Source of the DNA: JALEVB01 sp022768265
Lineage (GTDB): Bacteria > Bacillota_I > Bacilli_A > Erysipelotrichales > Erysipelotrichaceae
Reading direction: 5' to 3'
Length of the DNA stretch: 43,505 bases
Assembly: GCA_034168985.1 (NCBI GenBank)
Contig: JAXFJE010000005.1
Location: 1 to 43,505 of the forward strand
Shown in pieces: positions 15,626 through 24,643 of the stretch. Every line of letters begins with the position of its first letter. The stretch's first letter is position 1. The translations under genes and the position numbers were made by a program. The notes under the pieces were generated by a model, which saw nothing but the letters and a program-made list of their open reading frames with translations, did not search any database and was not told where the DNA came from.

Positions 15626-17680
15626 ATGAAAAAGTTAGTTAATTTAATTTTGACAACTTTGATGATCGTATCTTTAGGAGGCTGTGCTAATGATACATCA
15701 TCAACTGGCAAGTACAAAGAAGGAACCATTGAGATCAAGACGACAGGTTTTGGTGGCGAAATGGTGGTTTCAGTAGAGTTTTCTCAAGACGCTATTAAAA
15801 ATGTTAGCGTAGGTGAAAATGGTGAAACCCCGGAATTAGGTGGTAAAGCCATTGAAGAAATCAGTAAACAAATCGTTGAAAAGCAAAGCAGCGAGGTGGA
15901 TGTAGTAAGTGGAGCAACCATTACGAGCAAAGCTTTGATCGATGCAGTAAATAAAGCTATCGCTCAAGCTAGTGGTCAAGAAACTAGCGCTAATGTTGAA
16001 GTGAAAGATGGTAGATATGAAGGCGAAGCTGAAGGTAAAAAAGGTCCGATCAAAGTTGCAGTTACGATTGCAGAAGGTAAGATCGCGGATGTTGAAGTTT
16101 TAGAAGCTCATGAAACCATTGGCTTTGAAAAAGCTTTTGATATCATCAAACAAGATATGATCGCTACCAATAGTACGGATGTAGATACTTTAACTAGTGC
16201 GACCATGGCAAGTGGCGGTATGATCAGAGCGTGTGTAGATGCTTTGGAAAAAGCAGGTATGGCACAAGCTTTCGCAAGTGCTCAAGGCGAATTGGTACGT
16301 CCGCAAGTTGAAGCAGAATATACCGCTGATGTTATCATCGTTGGTGCTGGTGGTGCTGGACTTGCAGCCGCTATTGAAGCAAATAAAGCAGGAGCTAGCG
16401 TACTAGTTGTCGAAAAGTCAATGCTACCAGGAGGTAATACCAAATTATCTGATGGGGCTTTGAACGCAAGTGAAACTAGCGTCCAAAAAGAAATGGGCAT
16501 TGAAGATAGCAACGATGGTTTCTATAATGATACTTTTGTTGGCGGTGGTGAATTAGCTAATCCTGAGCTAGTTCGTAAACTAGTTGACGAATCAGCACAA
16601 TCAATTGAATTCTTAAAAGAAGCAGGAGTAAATTGGTATAATGTAATTACAGGGGATGGAGCTACAGGCCAACGCGTCCATATGGCTGAAGGTGCAGGAG
16701 CACAAATGTTTGACCATTTATATAATTACGCGATGGATCAAGGAATTGAAATTATTTACAATACAGAAATTACGGAATTAGTTGTTGAAGATGGAGCGGT
16801 TGTAGGCGCAATTGGTCAAAGCCAAGATCAACAAGTTACTTTCCACGCTAACAATGGGGTAATCTTAGCAACAGGTGGATATGGTCATAATGGCGAGATC
16901 TTAGGAAAATATGATGAAAACTATATCCAAGGAACCTTATGTACCAATACGGTATTGGCAACAGGTAGTGGTATCAAATTAGGAACAGAGGTGGGAGCTA
17001 ATTTAGTTGGTATGGAACATGTTCAAAAACATCCAACATGTAATGCTTCTACGGGTGATCTATTATCAAGCGCTAATAATGGTCGTGGTCTAGGTACAAC
17101 GATGATGGTTAATATCGATGGTCAAAGATTCTGTGAAGAACTTGCTACACGTTTAGAACTAAGCAATGCGATCCTAGCTCAACCTGATCAAAAATCATAT
17201 TCATTCTTTGATCAAAAAGCAGCTGATGAAACAGAATTCTTTGAACAATTCGGGGAAGAAATCAATCATTTGATCGAAACTGGGGAAGCTGTAAAAGCTG
17301 ATACGATCGAAGAAGCTTGTGAATTCTTTGGTATCAATTATGAAAATTTCATGGCTGAACTAGAAAAATATAACGAATTTGCGAAAAATGGCAAAGATGA
17401 AGATTTCAATCGTCGCCAAGGTTTAAGAGAATATAGTACGACAGATGGACCTTTCTACTTTATCAGAAGTACACCAGCTATCCACCATACGATGGGGGGA
17501 CTAGAAATCAATACTGATGCACAAGTCATCAATACTGATGGTGAAGTTATCAAAGGTTTATATGCAGCTGGTGAAGTTACTGGTGGTATCCATGGTAATA
17601 ACCGTTTAGGAGGTAATGCCTTAGATGATATCATTGTATATGGACGTACAGCTGGTAGCAATGCCGCTAACGCAAAATAA
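15626..17680 (+). CDS. Surface flavoprotein reductase (two FMN-bind domains plus fumarate-reductase-type FAD domain)
   Basis: This 684-residue lipoprotein (lipobox LGGC, Cys20) has two FMN-bind domains (about 30-115 and 125-212) and an FAD domain of the fumarate/urocanate reductase family (about 230-684). The first FMN site, DVVSGATIT (92-100), matches the ApbE flavinylation motif. The second, DTLTSAT (187-193), has Ser in place of Gly. The FAD domain shows VGAGGAGLAAA, the family's acid-base Arg region (ATRLELSNAI), substrate His in HHTMGGL and Arg in GNNRLGG. Such proteins take electrons from membrane quinones or flavins and reduce an outside acceptor (fumarate, urocanate, acrylate-type compounds). 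No ApbE gene is in the window, so it must come from elsewhere. It has a GGGAGGA ribosome binding site and lies divergent from the two-component system that probably controls it. Confidence 0.87.
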   Translation: MKKLVNLILTTLMIVSLGGCANDTSSTGKYKEGTIEIKTTGFGGEMVVSVEFSQDAIKNVSVGENGETPELGGKAIEEISKQIVEKQSSEVDVVSGATITSKALIDAVNKAIAQASGQETSANVEVKDGRYEGEAEGKKGPIKVAVTIAEGKIADVEVLEAHETIGFEKAFDIIKQDMIATNSTDVDTLTSATMASGGMIRACVDALEKAGMAQAFASAQGELVRPQVEAEYTADVIIVGAGGAGLAAAIEANKAGASVLVVEKSMLPGGNTKLSDGALNASETSVQKEMGIEDSNDGFYNDTFVGGGELANPELVRKLVDESAQSIEFLKEAGVNWYNVITGDGATGQRVHMAEGAGAQMFDHLYNYAMDQGIEIIYNTEITELVVEDGAVVGAIGQSQDQQVTFHANNGVILATGGYGHNGEILGKYDENYIQGTLCTNTVLATGSGIKLGTEVGANLVGMEHVQKHPTCNASTGDLLSSANNGRGLGTTMMVNIDGQRFCEELATRLELSNAILAQPDQKSYSFFDQKAADETEFFEQFGEEINHLIETGEAVKADTIEEACEFFGINYENFMAELEKYNEFAKNGKDEDFNRRQGLREYSTTDGPFYFIRSTPAIHHTMGGLEINTDAQVINTDGEVIKGLYAAGEVTGGIHGNNRLGGNALDDIIVYGRTAGSNAANAK

Positions 17681-17729
17681 GCAAAAGGACAACGAGGTGT
17701 ATAAATAGCGATATTTATATGCCTTTTTT

Positions 17730-17738
17730 TGATATAAT
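17730..17738 (+). promoter_or_regulatory. Extended -10 promoter element before the second flavoprotein gene
   Basis: TGATATAAT is a full extended -10 (TGn plus TATAAT). It lies 16 bases before the ATG, so the leader would be only about 10 bases including AGGTGA. The -35 is weak, as usual for extended -10 promoters. Confidence 0.5.
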
Positions 17739-17754
17739 CAATATAGGTGAGAAT

Positions 17755-19389
17755 ATGCGAAAAATAATAATTATTTTACTGGTCATTTGCCTTTTAGCAG
17801 GATGTCATGATCTTGAACCACAACAAGCTAGTCGCCATGTTGAAATATCGCAAGCAAGCTATGATATCACGCTGCTGTTAGAAAATGCGAGCATTAGCGC
17901 CATCAAAGTAGAAAATTATCAAGGTAATGTCGATGATCAAGAGGCTATTGCCAAGATCATTGAAGATATCATCGGCAGCCAGACGATCAATGTATCAGCT
18001 ATTGCAGGGCATGAAGAAGTTTCGCAAAGCATCATGGATAATGTAGCTTTATTGCTAGATGAGCTAGCAATCGATCCTAGCTTGTTTATCAATGCGGAAC
18101 ATGTCGTTGATGAAAAGGAAAAAGAACATAGCTATGATGATATCGTTGTTGGTGCTGGGGTAGCAGGGTTAAGTGCTGCTATTAGATTAGCACAAAAAGG
18201 TCATAAGGTCTTATTGTTGGAAAAGATGCCTTATGCTGGTGGCGCTACATATCTTAGCGGAGGCGAGATCGCCGTACCTATGTTAGATAATGAAAGCTTG
18301 GATCCACAAGCAGCTTTCCTGCAAGATATGTATGCAGGATCTAGTTATACGGCGGATCTAGCTAAATTAGAAAAGATTGCATACAATATGGATGAAGTAT
18401 ATCAATGGTTACAAGAAGATATCGATGTTGAATTTCACGATGTTCCTTATGGGGTTAATGAACATAGTGTAGATCGTATCAATTTACCATTAGAGAGAGG
18501 TAAAGGTCTGATCGAAAAAATGCTAGCCAAGGCCAATGCGCTAAAAGTTGATATCATCTATAATAGTGAAGCAACTAGTTTGTTATATGCAAATGAGCGA
18601 GTGCAAGGCGTGAATGTCTTAAACGCCAAAGAAGAAAAAGCCACCTATCTTGCAAAAGACAAGGTCGTTTTGGCTACGGGCGGTTTTGCATATAATAAAG
18701 AACTACTATTGGCGAATAATACCCAATGGGAAAATTTAGCAGAATTAAATTCTACCGTTCCTTCGGGTTCTACGGGAGATGGCATCTTGATGGGGATGGC
18801 GGTAGGAGCTGATGTTATTGATATGGATAAGATCCAGATCTATCCTTTTACTAATCCAGCAACAGGGGTAAATCATTATTTAGATAATGTCAGGACCTTA
18901 AATGGGGCCATTTGGGTCAACAAAGATGGCGAACGTTTTGTTGATGAGCAAGCTAGCAGACAGGTATTATCACAGGCAATCTTAAAACAACCAGAGCAAA
19001 CGGTGTATCAGGTATTTAATCAGCGGATCTATGATGCGACCTTAGGCTTTAGTCATATCCAAGAAACTTATGAGGCAGCGTTAGAACAAGGAGTCTTATT
19101 TTATTGTGAAGAGTTGAGTGCTTGTTGTTTAGCAGCAGGGATCAGCCAAAAGTTGGTAGAGGAATATACAGAAAGTGGTCCATATTATGTCTTGTTAGGT
19201 AAACCATCGATCCATTATACGATGGGTGGTCTCAAAACCAATGAACGCTCCCAAGTCTTAGATAAAAAGGGCGAAGTTATCGTAGGCTTATATGCGATCG
19301 GCGAGGTCGTTGGGGGAACATTTGGTGAGAATCGTTTAGGAGCAACCTCCATCGATGATGCTTTGGTAAATGGTTATATGATCGAATGA
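17755..19389 (+). CDS. FAD-dependent fumarate/urocanate reductase-like lipoprotein with degenerate FMN-bind domain
   Basis: I start at the ATG following AGGTGAGA; a frame from 17719 runs through the promoter. The 544-residue product is a lipoprotein (LLAGC, Cys17), with a short N-terminal region aligned to an FMN-bind domain and an FAD domain from about residue 128 (VVGAGVAGLSAA). Where the upstream paralogue has SGATITS, this one reads AGHEEVS (84-90), so the flavin-acceptor Thr is lost and covalent FMN is unlikely. Active-site residues of the reductase domain remain: Arg in ASRQVLSQAI, His in HYTMGGL and Arg in GENRLGA. It could use the upstream flavoprotein or a soluble donor for electrons, or work on a different acceptor. 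It is probably a diverged tandem duplicate. Confidence 0.82.
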   Translation: MRKIIIILLVICLLAGCHDLEPQQASRHVEISQASYDITLLLENASISAIKVENYQGNVDDQEAIAKIIEDIIGSQTINVSAIAGHEEVSQSIMDNVALLLDELAIDPSLFINAEHVVDEKEKEHSYDDIVVGAGVAGLSAAIRLAQKGHKVLLLEKMPYAGGATYLSGGEIAVPMLDNESLDPQAAFLQDMYAGSSYTADLAKLEKIAYNMDEVYQWLQEDIDVEFHDVPYGVNEHSVDRINLPLERGKGLIEKMLAKANALKVDIIYNSEATSLLYANERVQGVNVLNAKEEKATYLAKDKVVLATGGFAYNKELLLANNTQWENLAELNSTVPSGSTGDGILMGMAVGADVIDMDKIQIYPFTNPATGVNHYLDNVRTLNGAIWVNKDGERFVDEQASRQVLSQAILKQPEQTVYQVFNQRIYDATLGFSHIQETYEAALEQGVLFYCEELSACCLAAGISQKLVEEYTESGPYYVLLGKPSIHYTMGGLKTNERSQVLDKKGEVIVGLYAIGEVVGGTFGENRLGATSIDDALVNGYMIE

Positions 19390-19404
19390 TAAAGGGGAAA
19401 AATA

Positions 19405-20439
19405 ATGAAAAACGAAGATGAACAATTCAAAGAACAAACAGCGATGAATGAAAAATTGAAATATAAGTATGTGCACATCAAAGAAGAACTGATCGAGTTA
19501 GAAAATGATGTTACCCATAGCGTGACGTCACAGTTTGAAATGCTCGCCAAAAATACCAATACTGGAATTTCTGAGGTTGAAAAGCTAAAAGATGCCTTAA
19601 ACGATGAAATAGAACTTTTGGATGATGCATCAAAGATGTTTGAGCGCATGCATCGTAGCTGTAAGAATACTGCCGATGAAATCAAGACACGTATCAGTGA
19701 AGCTAAGCATTATGAACGCCATAAAAGGGGTTGGTTTGGTTGGTGGAAACCTTCACCTACCAATGCAGCCATTGATTATCAAGAAAATTATGCTGATCAC
19801 TTTGCTCAAGGCAATAAGTTCTACAAGCTATTTTGGGTCTTTTTTATCGGTTGTTTTGGGGGCGTGGTGATTGAAGAACTATTTTGTTTGGTTACCAGAG
19901 GCCATTTTGAAAGTAGAGTAGGCTTGATCTATGGACCATTTAATTTGGTATATGGTTTGGGCGCAATGGCTTTGAATATCGTATTGTATAAATATCGTAA
20001 TCGTTCTAAAATCTACTCTTTCTTAGGTGGAATGATCGTAGGCAGTGTGATCGAATATTTCTGTTCATATTTTCAAGAACTGATCTTTGGTTCGGTATCG
20101 TGGGATTATAGTCATATGCCTTTCAATCTTCATGGACGAATCTGTTTGTTATATTCGATCTTTTGGGGCTTTTTAGGTATCTTATGGATCAAAGAAGTTT
20201 ATCCAAGGATGGCAAAATGGATCTTGAAGATACCTAATAGCTTTGGCAAGATCTTAACTTGGGTGTTGTTGATGTTTATGTTATTTAACAGTATCATGTC
20301 CGCAGCAGTAGTATATCGTTGGTATGAACGCGTGCAAGCAATTAAGGCTGATAATGATTTTGAACGATGGGTCGATTCCAATTATCCCGATGAAAGAATG
20401 GAAAAGATATTTGCAAATTTGGAATTTGTAGTAAAATAA
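19405..20439 (+). CDS. CmpB-like membrane protein (ABC-transporter type IV family) with coiled-coil N-terminus
   Basis: The first 110 residues are charged and helical (likely coiled coil, soluble), ending in a Trp-rich amphipathic patch (GWFGWWKP). From about residue 145 on there are five membrane segments with the family pattern: GCFGGVVIEELF, LIYGPFNLVYGLGAM, GSVIEYFCSYFQELIFG, SWDYSHMPFNLHGRICLLYSIFWGFLG. These match the CmpB/'putative ABC transporter permease' family of Firmicutes, whose function is not settled. It has a GGGGAAAAATA ribosome binding site and 15 bases to the preceding gene. The soluble head is longer than in many relatives. It probably shares transcription with the CPBP and nitroreductase genes after it. 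Confidence 0.72.
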   Translation: MKNEDEQFKEQTAMNEKLKYKYVHIKEELIELENDVTHSVTSQFEMLAKNTNTGISEVEKLKDALNDEIELLDDASKMFERMHRSCKNTADEIKTRISEAKHYERHKRGWFGWWKPSPTNAAIDYQENYADHFAQGNKFYKLFWVFFIGCFGGVVIEELFCLVTRGHFESRVGLIYGPFNLVYGLGAMALNIVLYKYRNRSKIYSFLGGMIVGSVIEYFCSYFQELIFGSVSWDYSHMPFNLHGRICLLYSIFWGFLGILWIKEVYPRMAKWILKIPNSFGKILTWVLLMFMLFNSIMSAAVVYRWYERVQAIKADNDFERWVDSNYPDERMEKIFANLEFVVK

Positions 20440-20456
20440 AAACGAGGTGAATCATC

Positions 20457-21458
20457 GTGGAATTATCGACATTAGAACAAAAACAATTGAAGATCTTTGC
20501 GCTTGTGGCTTTTGGAATGCCGCTATTGATGGGCATCGTGATGTATGTTGGATATCGTCAGCATCTAGATCTTACAACATTGGTCAACACGCAAATGTAT
20601 TATCCCGCAGCAGGTGGCATTTTGGCTTTGTGGTTGACCAAAAAAGGTGATACGCAAATGCCAAAGATCTTTTATGGCTATTTCTTAGCCTTGACCTTCT
20701 TATTTGTATGTATGAGCGTAGCTAGTGTTTTGATCAGCAACGTTAACTGGATCATCATTTCTAGCTTGTTAATCGTTGTATCAAGTCTTATCGGTTGGAT
20801 CATATATTTTGTGACGAAAAAAGATAAACGTCGCGCTTATGGTTTATTAGGTCAAAACTATAAACAAACCGTTTTGATGATCTTGTTATTTTTAGCGTTA
20901 TATATGTTAAGGACGGCAATCGCTTATTTTATCGAAGGAGGTATGAGCGCGGTATTGACCGTATTTTCGAATGGTTATCTATGGCTTAATACCTTGATCA
21001 TCATGATCAACTTTCCGTTTGCTTTTACGGCCTTTTTTGGGGAAGAATATGGTTGGCGTTATTTTTTACAGCCTTTATTACAAAAACGTTTTGGTAAGTT
21101 AAATGGGGTCATTGTCTTAGGTATCGTATGGGGCTTGTGGCATTTACCGATCAATTTGTTTTATTATAGTCCCCAAACCGCCTTACAAAGCATCGTTGGA
21201 CAATTGATAACCTGTATATCATATTCGATCTTCTTTGGTTATGTATATATGAAAACAAATAATATCTGGAGCGCGGTATGGATCCATTTCTTTAATAATA
21301 ATTTGATTCCAGTGATTACATTAAGCTTCAGTGCAGATGTGATTGCTAATCAGATCGTAACCTGGCCAGATATCGTGGTTTCATTAATCTTAAATGGTGT
21401 ATTATTTGCAAGCTTTGCTTTGAGCAAGCAATATAAACAAAATGTAAATGGAGGATAG
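20457..21458 (+). CDS. CPBP-family intramembrane glutamic protease
   Basis: This 333-residue protein with about eight helices starts at a GTG supported by ACGAGGTGA. The three CPBP motifs are present: EEYGWR (Glu196, Glu197, Arg201), LWHLPI (His229) and WIHFFNNN near residue 280. These form the glutamate active site of Rce1-like proteases. In Firmicutes such proteins process or give immunity to peptides and can cleave membrane proteins. It lies 17 bases after the CmpB-like gene and 3 bases before the nitroreductase gene, so all three appear to be one transcription unit. The substrate cannot be read from the sequence. Confidence 0.88.
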   Translation: MELSTLEQKQLKIFALVAFGMPLLMGIVMYVGYRQHLDLTTLVNTQMYYPAAGGILALWLTKKGDTQMPKIFYGYFLALTFLFVCMSVASVLISNVNWIIISSLLIVVSSLIGWIIYFVTKKDKRRAYGLLGQNYKQTVLMILLFLALYMLRTAIAYFIEGGMSAVLTVFSNGYLWLNTLIIMINFPFAFTAFFGEEYGWRYFLQPLLQKRFGKLNGVIVLGIVWGLWHLPINLFYYSPQTALQSIVGQLITCISYSIFFGYVYMKTNNIWSAVWIHFFNNNLIPVITLSFSADVIANQIVTWPDIVVSLILNGVLFASFALSKQYKQNVNGG

Positions 21459-21461
21459 GAC

Positions 21462-21995
21462 ATGGAATTAGATAATGTAATAGCTAGACGCCGCAGTGTT
21501 AGGTGTTTTCAAGCTAAACCGGTTGCAAAGGCAGATATCGAAGCAATGATTCAAAGCGCCATCTTTGCACCATCATGGAAAAACTTGCAGACCACTCGCT
21601 ATGCTGTAGTGATGGATCAAGAGCGCCTAGCGCAGGTAAAGGCATGTTTACCAGCTTTTAATCAAGAGAATGTCAAAGATGCACCGGTGTTGATCGTAAC
21701 ATCATTTGTTAAAGATATGGTTGGCTTTAATAAACAACAAGAAGCGGTAAATGAACTAGGGAATGGCTGGGGCTGTTATGATTGTGGTTTGCATAATATG
21801 CAAATGATCCTAAAAGCTACCCAACTTGGTTTAGGAACGTTGATCATGGGTATCCGTGATGGTGCAATGTTACATCAAGTTTTAGATATCCCAGACGATC
21901 AACAGATCGTTAGTGTGATTGCGGTAGGCTACTATGATAAAGAGATTGAAATGCCTAAAAGAAAGACGATTGCGGAAATTACACGCTTTTATTAA
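21462..21995 (+). CDS. Nitroreductase-family FMN oxidoreductase
   Basis: This 177-residue protein has the nitroreductase start IARRRSVRCFQAKPV, the FMN-binding PSWKNLQTTRY segment, and the later GLGTLIMG and VIAVGYYD segments. The enzyme is a cytoplasmic dimer that uses NAD(P)H to reduce nitro compounds, quinones or related acceptors. It is short but within the range of the family (about 165-220). A GGAGG site lies just before the ATG and the CPBP gene ends three bases upstream. It fits the redox theme of the flavoprotein genes before it. Confidence 0.9.
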   Translation: MELDNVIARRRSVRCFQAKPVAKADIEAMIQSAIFAPSWKNLQTTRYAVVMDQERLAQVKACLPAFNQENVKDAPVLIVTSFVKDMVGFNKQQEAVNELGNGWGCYDCGLHNMQMILKATQLGLGTLIMGIRDGAMLHQVLDIPDDQQIVSVIAVGYYDKEIEMPKRKTIAEITRFY

Positions 21996-22049
21996 TCGTG
22001 TTTAAGCAAAAGGTTTATTTAAACTTGGTGATAAATTAGAAATAGATAT

Positions 22050-22077
22050 GTTATATGAAATGGTTATTTCATATAAC
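22050..22077. repeat. Perfect 12-bp inverted repeat in the 21996-22241 intergenic region
   Basis: GTTATATGAAAT and its exact complement flank a GGTT loop. The sequence after it is GTGAAGAAAAA, not a T-run, so it is not a standard terminator on the + strand. The rest of this 246-base gap has no gene that I can support. It could be an operator, an RNA processing hairpin or part of a small RNA. Confidence 0.55.
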
Positions 22078-22241
22078 GTGAAGAAAAATATTGATAAGTG
22101 CGCAAAATTAGCTTCAAATGACGCTTATTTCTGAATGCAAATGATTTTTCATCCCTTGAGTACGGTTATTTTACTATCTTGAAAAATAAAGTAGATATTT
22201 GCTAGGATATGAATAACATTAGAAAGAATGAGGATTTGCCA

Positions 22242-22451
22242 ATGAAAAAAATATGTTGGTGGAATTTAACGATCGATGAGAAGATACAGCGTAGTAAAAT
22301 TGTATGGTATATTTTATATCCGATTGCGATAATTTTGGCTTTGGTGAAATTGGGGTTTATTGCAAGCGTGTTGATTGCTGGGGCATTATTGTTTATTATG
22401 ATGGGACAACACAAAGCTTTGTTAAAGAAACAGCATGAACAAAGGGATTGA
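22242..22451 (+). CDS. Small membrane protein of unknown function
   Basis: I prefer the ATG at 22242, which follows AATGAGGA by about seven bases, over an ATG at 22209. The 69-residue product has a polar start with three Trp (ICWWNLT, VWYILY), two hydrophobic segments (about 22-37 and 40-54, perhaps one hairpin) and a basic His/Gln-rich tail. I do not recognise a family. A strong terminator follows the stop codon, which supports real transcription of this small gene as a single unit. Confidence 0.55.
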   Translation: MKKICWWNLTIDEKIQRSKIVWYILYPIAIILALVKLGFIASVLIAGALLFIMMGQHKALLKKQHEQRD

Positions 22452-22487
22452 TTACTGCTATTAGCGTAGTCGATCCCTTTGTGTTTT
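22439..22487 (+). terminator. Terminator after the small membrane protein gene
   Basis: A 17-bp stem (22439-22455 with 22466-22482, two G:U pairs) with a 10-base loop, followed by GTTTTAATT. The stem starts inside the last codons of the small gene. Confidence 0.8.
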
Positions 22488-22529
22488 AATTATCTAATTG
22501 CTTGCTAAAAGATGAGCATACATGGAGTT

Positions 22530-23618
22530 TTACTTTAGCCATTTACCTTGAGCCATGACCTTATGGATATTTAATTGTTTATCGAGCAATAATAGGTCGG
22601 CATCTTTGTCGATGGCGATCGTCCCTTTATTCGCTAATTTTAAAGCATTTACGACATTGATGGTCATGGGACATAGTGCTTGGGTTAGGGGAATATCATA
22701 TGTTAAGACCATTGCTTTTAGTTCTTGATATAAGGCATCGACGCTGGAAATTCCAAAGCCAATGCAATTGCCATCTTGATCATATTGGGAGTAGCTGCCT
22801 TGACCATCAGAACTGAAAGTTACTCTTGCTAAATTGGCATCTTCTTTGATGAGCGTACGATAATCATTGATGATTGGTTCATCGCCACAGGTTAGATCGA
22901 TCCAACCACCTTGTTTGTTGAAAGCGATGGCTTGTTTGAATAGCGCAGGGTTGCGGTTGACATGGGTTGGATGGAATAGGTTTATTGGTAATTGGGTCTT
23001 TGTTAGGGCTTTGTTGATTAGTTCTAGACCAGTTTCTTCATCGCCCATATGAATGGTTAAGATGCCTGCTTTATTGGCAAGCATGCCGGCTACGCGTACT
23101 TCGCTGGCTAATTGAATAAATTGATCATAATTGAGATGAGAGCTTCGATGATCGCTTAAAGCTATCTTACAGCCGATGATCTCATCGATAAACAAGATAT
23201 CATTGGTTACGCTGTTGGTTAAGGTGATGCTAGGATAGCTGTATGAACCACATAGTCCAAAGGCGCTGAAACCTTGGGCTTTTAAGGCTTTTAGCTTGCT
23301 TACTAGATTAGGAATGTTGCGGGAGTAGCCATCAGTGCCTAATAAGCCAACGAGGGTCGTGATGCCCCCGGCAATTAGCTTGTCGTTATCAACTTCGAAA
23401 GCTTTGGAACTAAAGCCGTTTTCGCCACCGCCTCCTGTAACATGGATGTGTTGGTCGATCAAGCCAGGAGTGATGATCATATCTTTTGCATCGATTAGAT
23501 GGGCATGAGGATAGTTGATATCTTTGGCAATATCTAAGATCTTATTTCCTCCGATCAAAATATCTTGGATCCCTAAATCAGCGGGAGCATAAATGTGGGC
23601 GTTTTTGATGATGATCAT
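22530..23618 (-). CDS. iadA: Isoaspartyl dipeptidase (beta-aspartyl peptidase)
   Basis: This 362-residue amidohydrolase has the metal and substrate residues of IadA: HIH (His57, His59), the GGGGE loop, LVGLLGTDGYSR, the bridging Lys in GCKIALSDHRSS, His in TIHMGD, His in HPTHVNRN and Asp in FSSDGQGS. The enzyme splits beta-aspartyl dipeptides that arise from damaged proteins or from peptide scavenging. It sits in the cytoplasm and has two metal ions. AAGGAGAAGG lies before the ATG. It appears to be a single-gene unit, because the neighbouring NrdI/DUF3793 operon ends at a terminator just upstream. The length is slightly below the E. coli enzyme (390), as common in Firmicutes. Confidence 0.93.
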   Translation of the reverse strand: MIIIKNAHIYAPADLGIQDILIGGNKILDIAKDINYPHAHLIDAKDMIITPGLIDQHIHVTGGGGENGFSSKAFEVDNDKLIAGGITTLVGLLGTDGYSRNIPNLVSKLKALKAQGFSAFGLCGSYSYPSITLTNSVTNDILFIDEIIGCKIALSDHRSSHLNYDQFIQLASEVRVAGMLANKAGILTIHMGDEETGLELINKALTKTQLPINLFHPTHVNRNPALFKQAIAFNKQGGWIDLTCGDEPIINDYRTLIKEDANLARVTFSSDGQGSYSQYDQDGNCIGFGISSVDALYQELKAMVLTYDIPLTQALCPMTINVVNALKLANKGTIAIDKDADLLLLDKQLNIHKVMAQGKWLK

Positions 23619-23661
23619 AATAACCTTCTCCTTCTTATCTTTACTTTATTATTTTAGCATG

Positions 23662-23686
23662 AAAAAAGCCTAGTTAGGTACTAGGC
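23662..23686 (-). terminator. Terminator of the NrdI-like/DUF3793 operon
   Basis: On the minus strand GCCTAGT and ACTAGGC form a perfect 7-bp stem with a 5-base loop followed by six T. The stem overlaps the DUF3793 stop codon. Confidence 0.8.
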
Positions 23687-24242
23687 CGTAAGTTGCCTGC
23701 AACAAGGTTTTGCCATGGTTGATGGCTTGTAACATGCTTTTGGTGCAGGTATCATAGATTTTAAATAAACGTTGGATATTTTGGTTATAGTGGTATACTT
23801 TCCAATAACCATTCAAACAACAGTGATCATGGCGGATAAATCCAATAACATCGTTTAGGGGATAACCTAGAAAGATGCCGATTTCGTGGGGATAAGTATC
23901 TAGGGCTAAGCGCTTGTCTAAATAGGCTAGTTTAGCTTTTAGATCGGTGCGTGGGTAACCATAATGGCTTAAAAAGTGTTGGATATTATTTCTTTTTAGG
24001 ACGTATGATAGAGCTTGTTGACGATAGACATAGATGGTGATCCTTGGACGATGATCTTGTAAGATCGTTACATAAATATCTAGATCATTGAATTTTTGAT
24101 TATACGCGGCAATTTGCGTGGCAAGATCGGGGAAATCAGCTTTGTTGATATGGAACATGCTAGCGATCTTTTTGCGTTTTAATACCGGTGCACAATGAAT
24201 TATCATTAAGTGATCTAATTGTTTGATGTCACAGTATACCAT
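23670..24242 (-). CDS. DUF3793-family protein
   Basis: This 190-residue soluble protein has the conserved elements of DUF3793: an early HCAPVL, the central FLSHYGYPR and the strongly conserved HEIGIFLGYPLNDVIGFIRHD, then the GYWKVYHYN segment. The function is unknown. In many Firmicutes the gene sits beside a flavodoxin or iron-uptake genes; here it follows the NrdI-like flavodoxin gene by 9 bases, so they are surely cotranscribed. The many His and Tyr residues could bind a metal or haem, but no standard site is visible. Confidence 0.8.
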   Translation of the reverse strand: MVYCDIKQLDHLMIIHCAPVLKRKKIASMFHINKADFPDLATQIAAYNQKFNDLDIYVTILQDHRPRITIYVYRQQALSYVLKRNNIQHFLSHYGYPRTDLKAKLAYLDKRLALDTYPHEIGIFLGYPLNDVIGFIRHDHCCLNGYWKVYHYNQNIQRLFKIYDTCTKSMLQAINHGKTLLQATYGLVPN

Positions 24243-24251
24243 GATGATAAC

Positions 24252-24608
24252 CTAATATTGCGCTAAGATTTCTTGGATCTTGGCGATATCGTTAGCGTCG
24301 CCGGCGTTTTCAAAATGGTATAGGTAAGGGACGTTGTAAGTTTCGGCTATCTTATCGCCTGATTGGCAAAAAGCTTCGCCATAGCCCATATCCCCAGAAG
24401 CGATGACCCCTTTTAAATGTGCGCTATTTGCATTTAAAAAGGCCTCTACTTCACCAGGGATATCACCATAGCCATCGGTATAGGTGAAAAGGATATAGTC
24501 TTCTAAAATGCTTTCGTTGCCGCTGCTGATGCAAAGGGCATCGCTAATTCCTAAAGTATTGATAACAGATTCTACATTACCTGTTCTTGATGCGTATACA
24601 ATTTTCAT
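24252..24608 (-). CDS. nrdI: NrdI-like flavodoxin
   Basis: This 118-residue flavodoxin fold has the NrdI signature: the FMN loop SRTGNVESV (residues 7-15), FTYTDGYGDIPGEV, the GVIASGDMGYGEAFCQSGDKI segment and PYLYHFENAG. NrdI provides oxidant to the dimanganese cofactor of class Ib ribonucleotide reductase. No nrdE or nrdF is present here, and the partner is a DUF3793 gene, so it may act as a general low-iron flavodoxin instead. GGAGGTAATAAA precedes the ATG. A Fur-like palindrome lies in its promoter region, which fits replacement of ferredoxin under iron shortage. Confidence 0.82.
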   Translation of the reverse strand: MKIVYASRTGNVESVINTLGISDALCISSGNESILEDYILFTYTDGYGDIPGEVEAFLNANSAHLKGVIASGDMGYGEAFCQSGDKIAETYNVPYLYHFENAGDANDIAKIQEILAQY

Positions 24609-24643
24609 TTTATTACCTCCTAGTTAGTAAAAACTAACTCACA

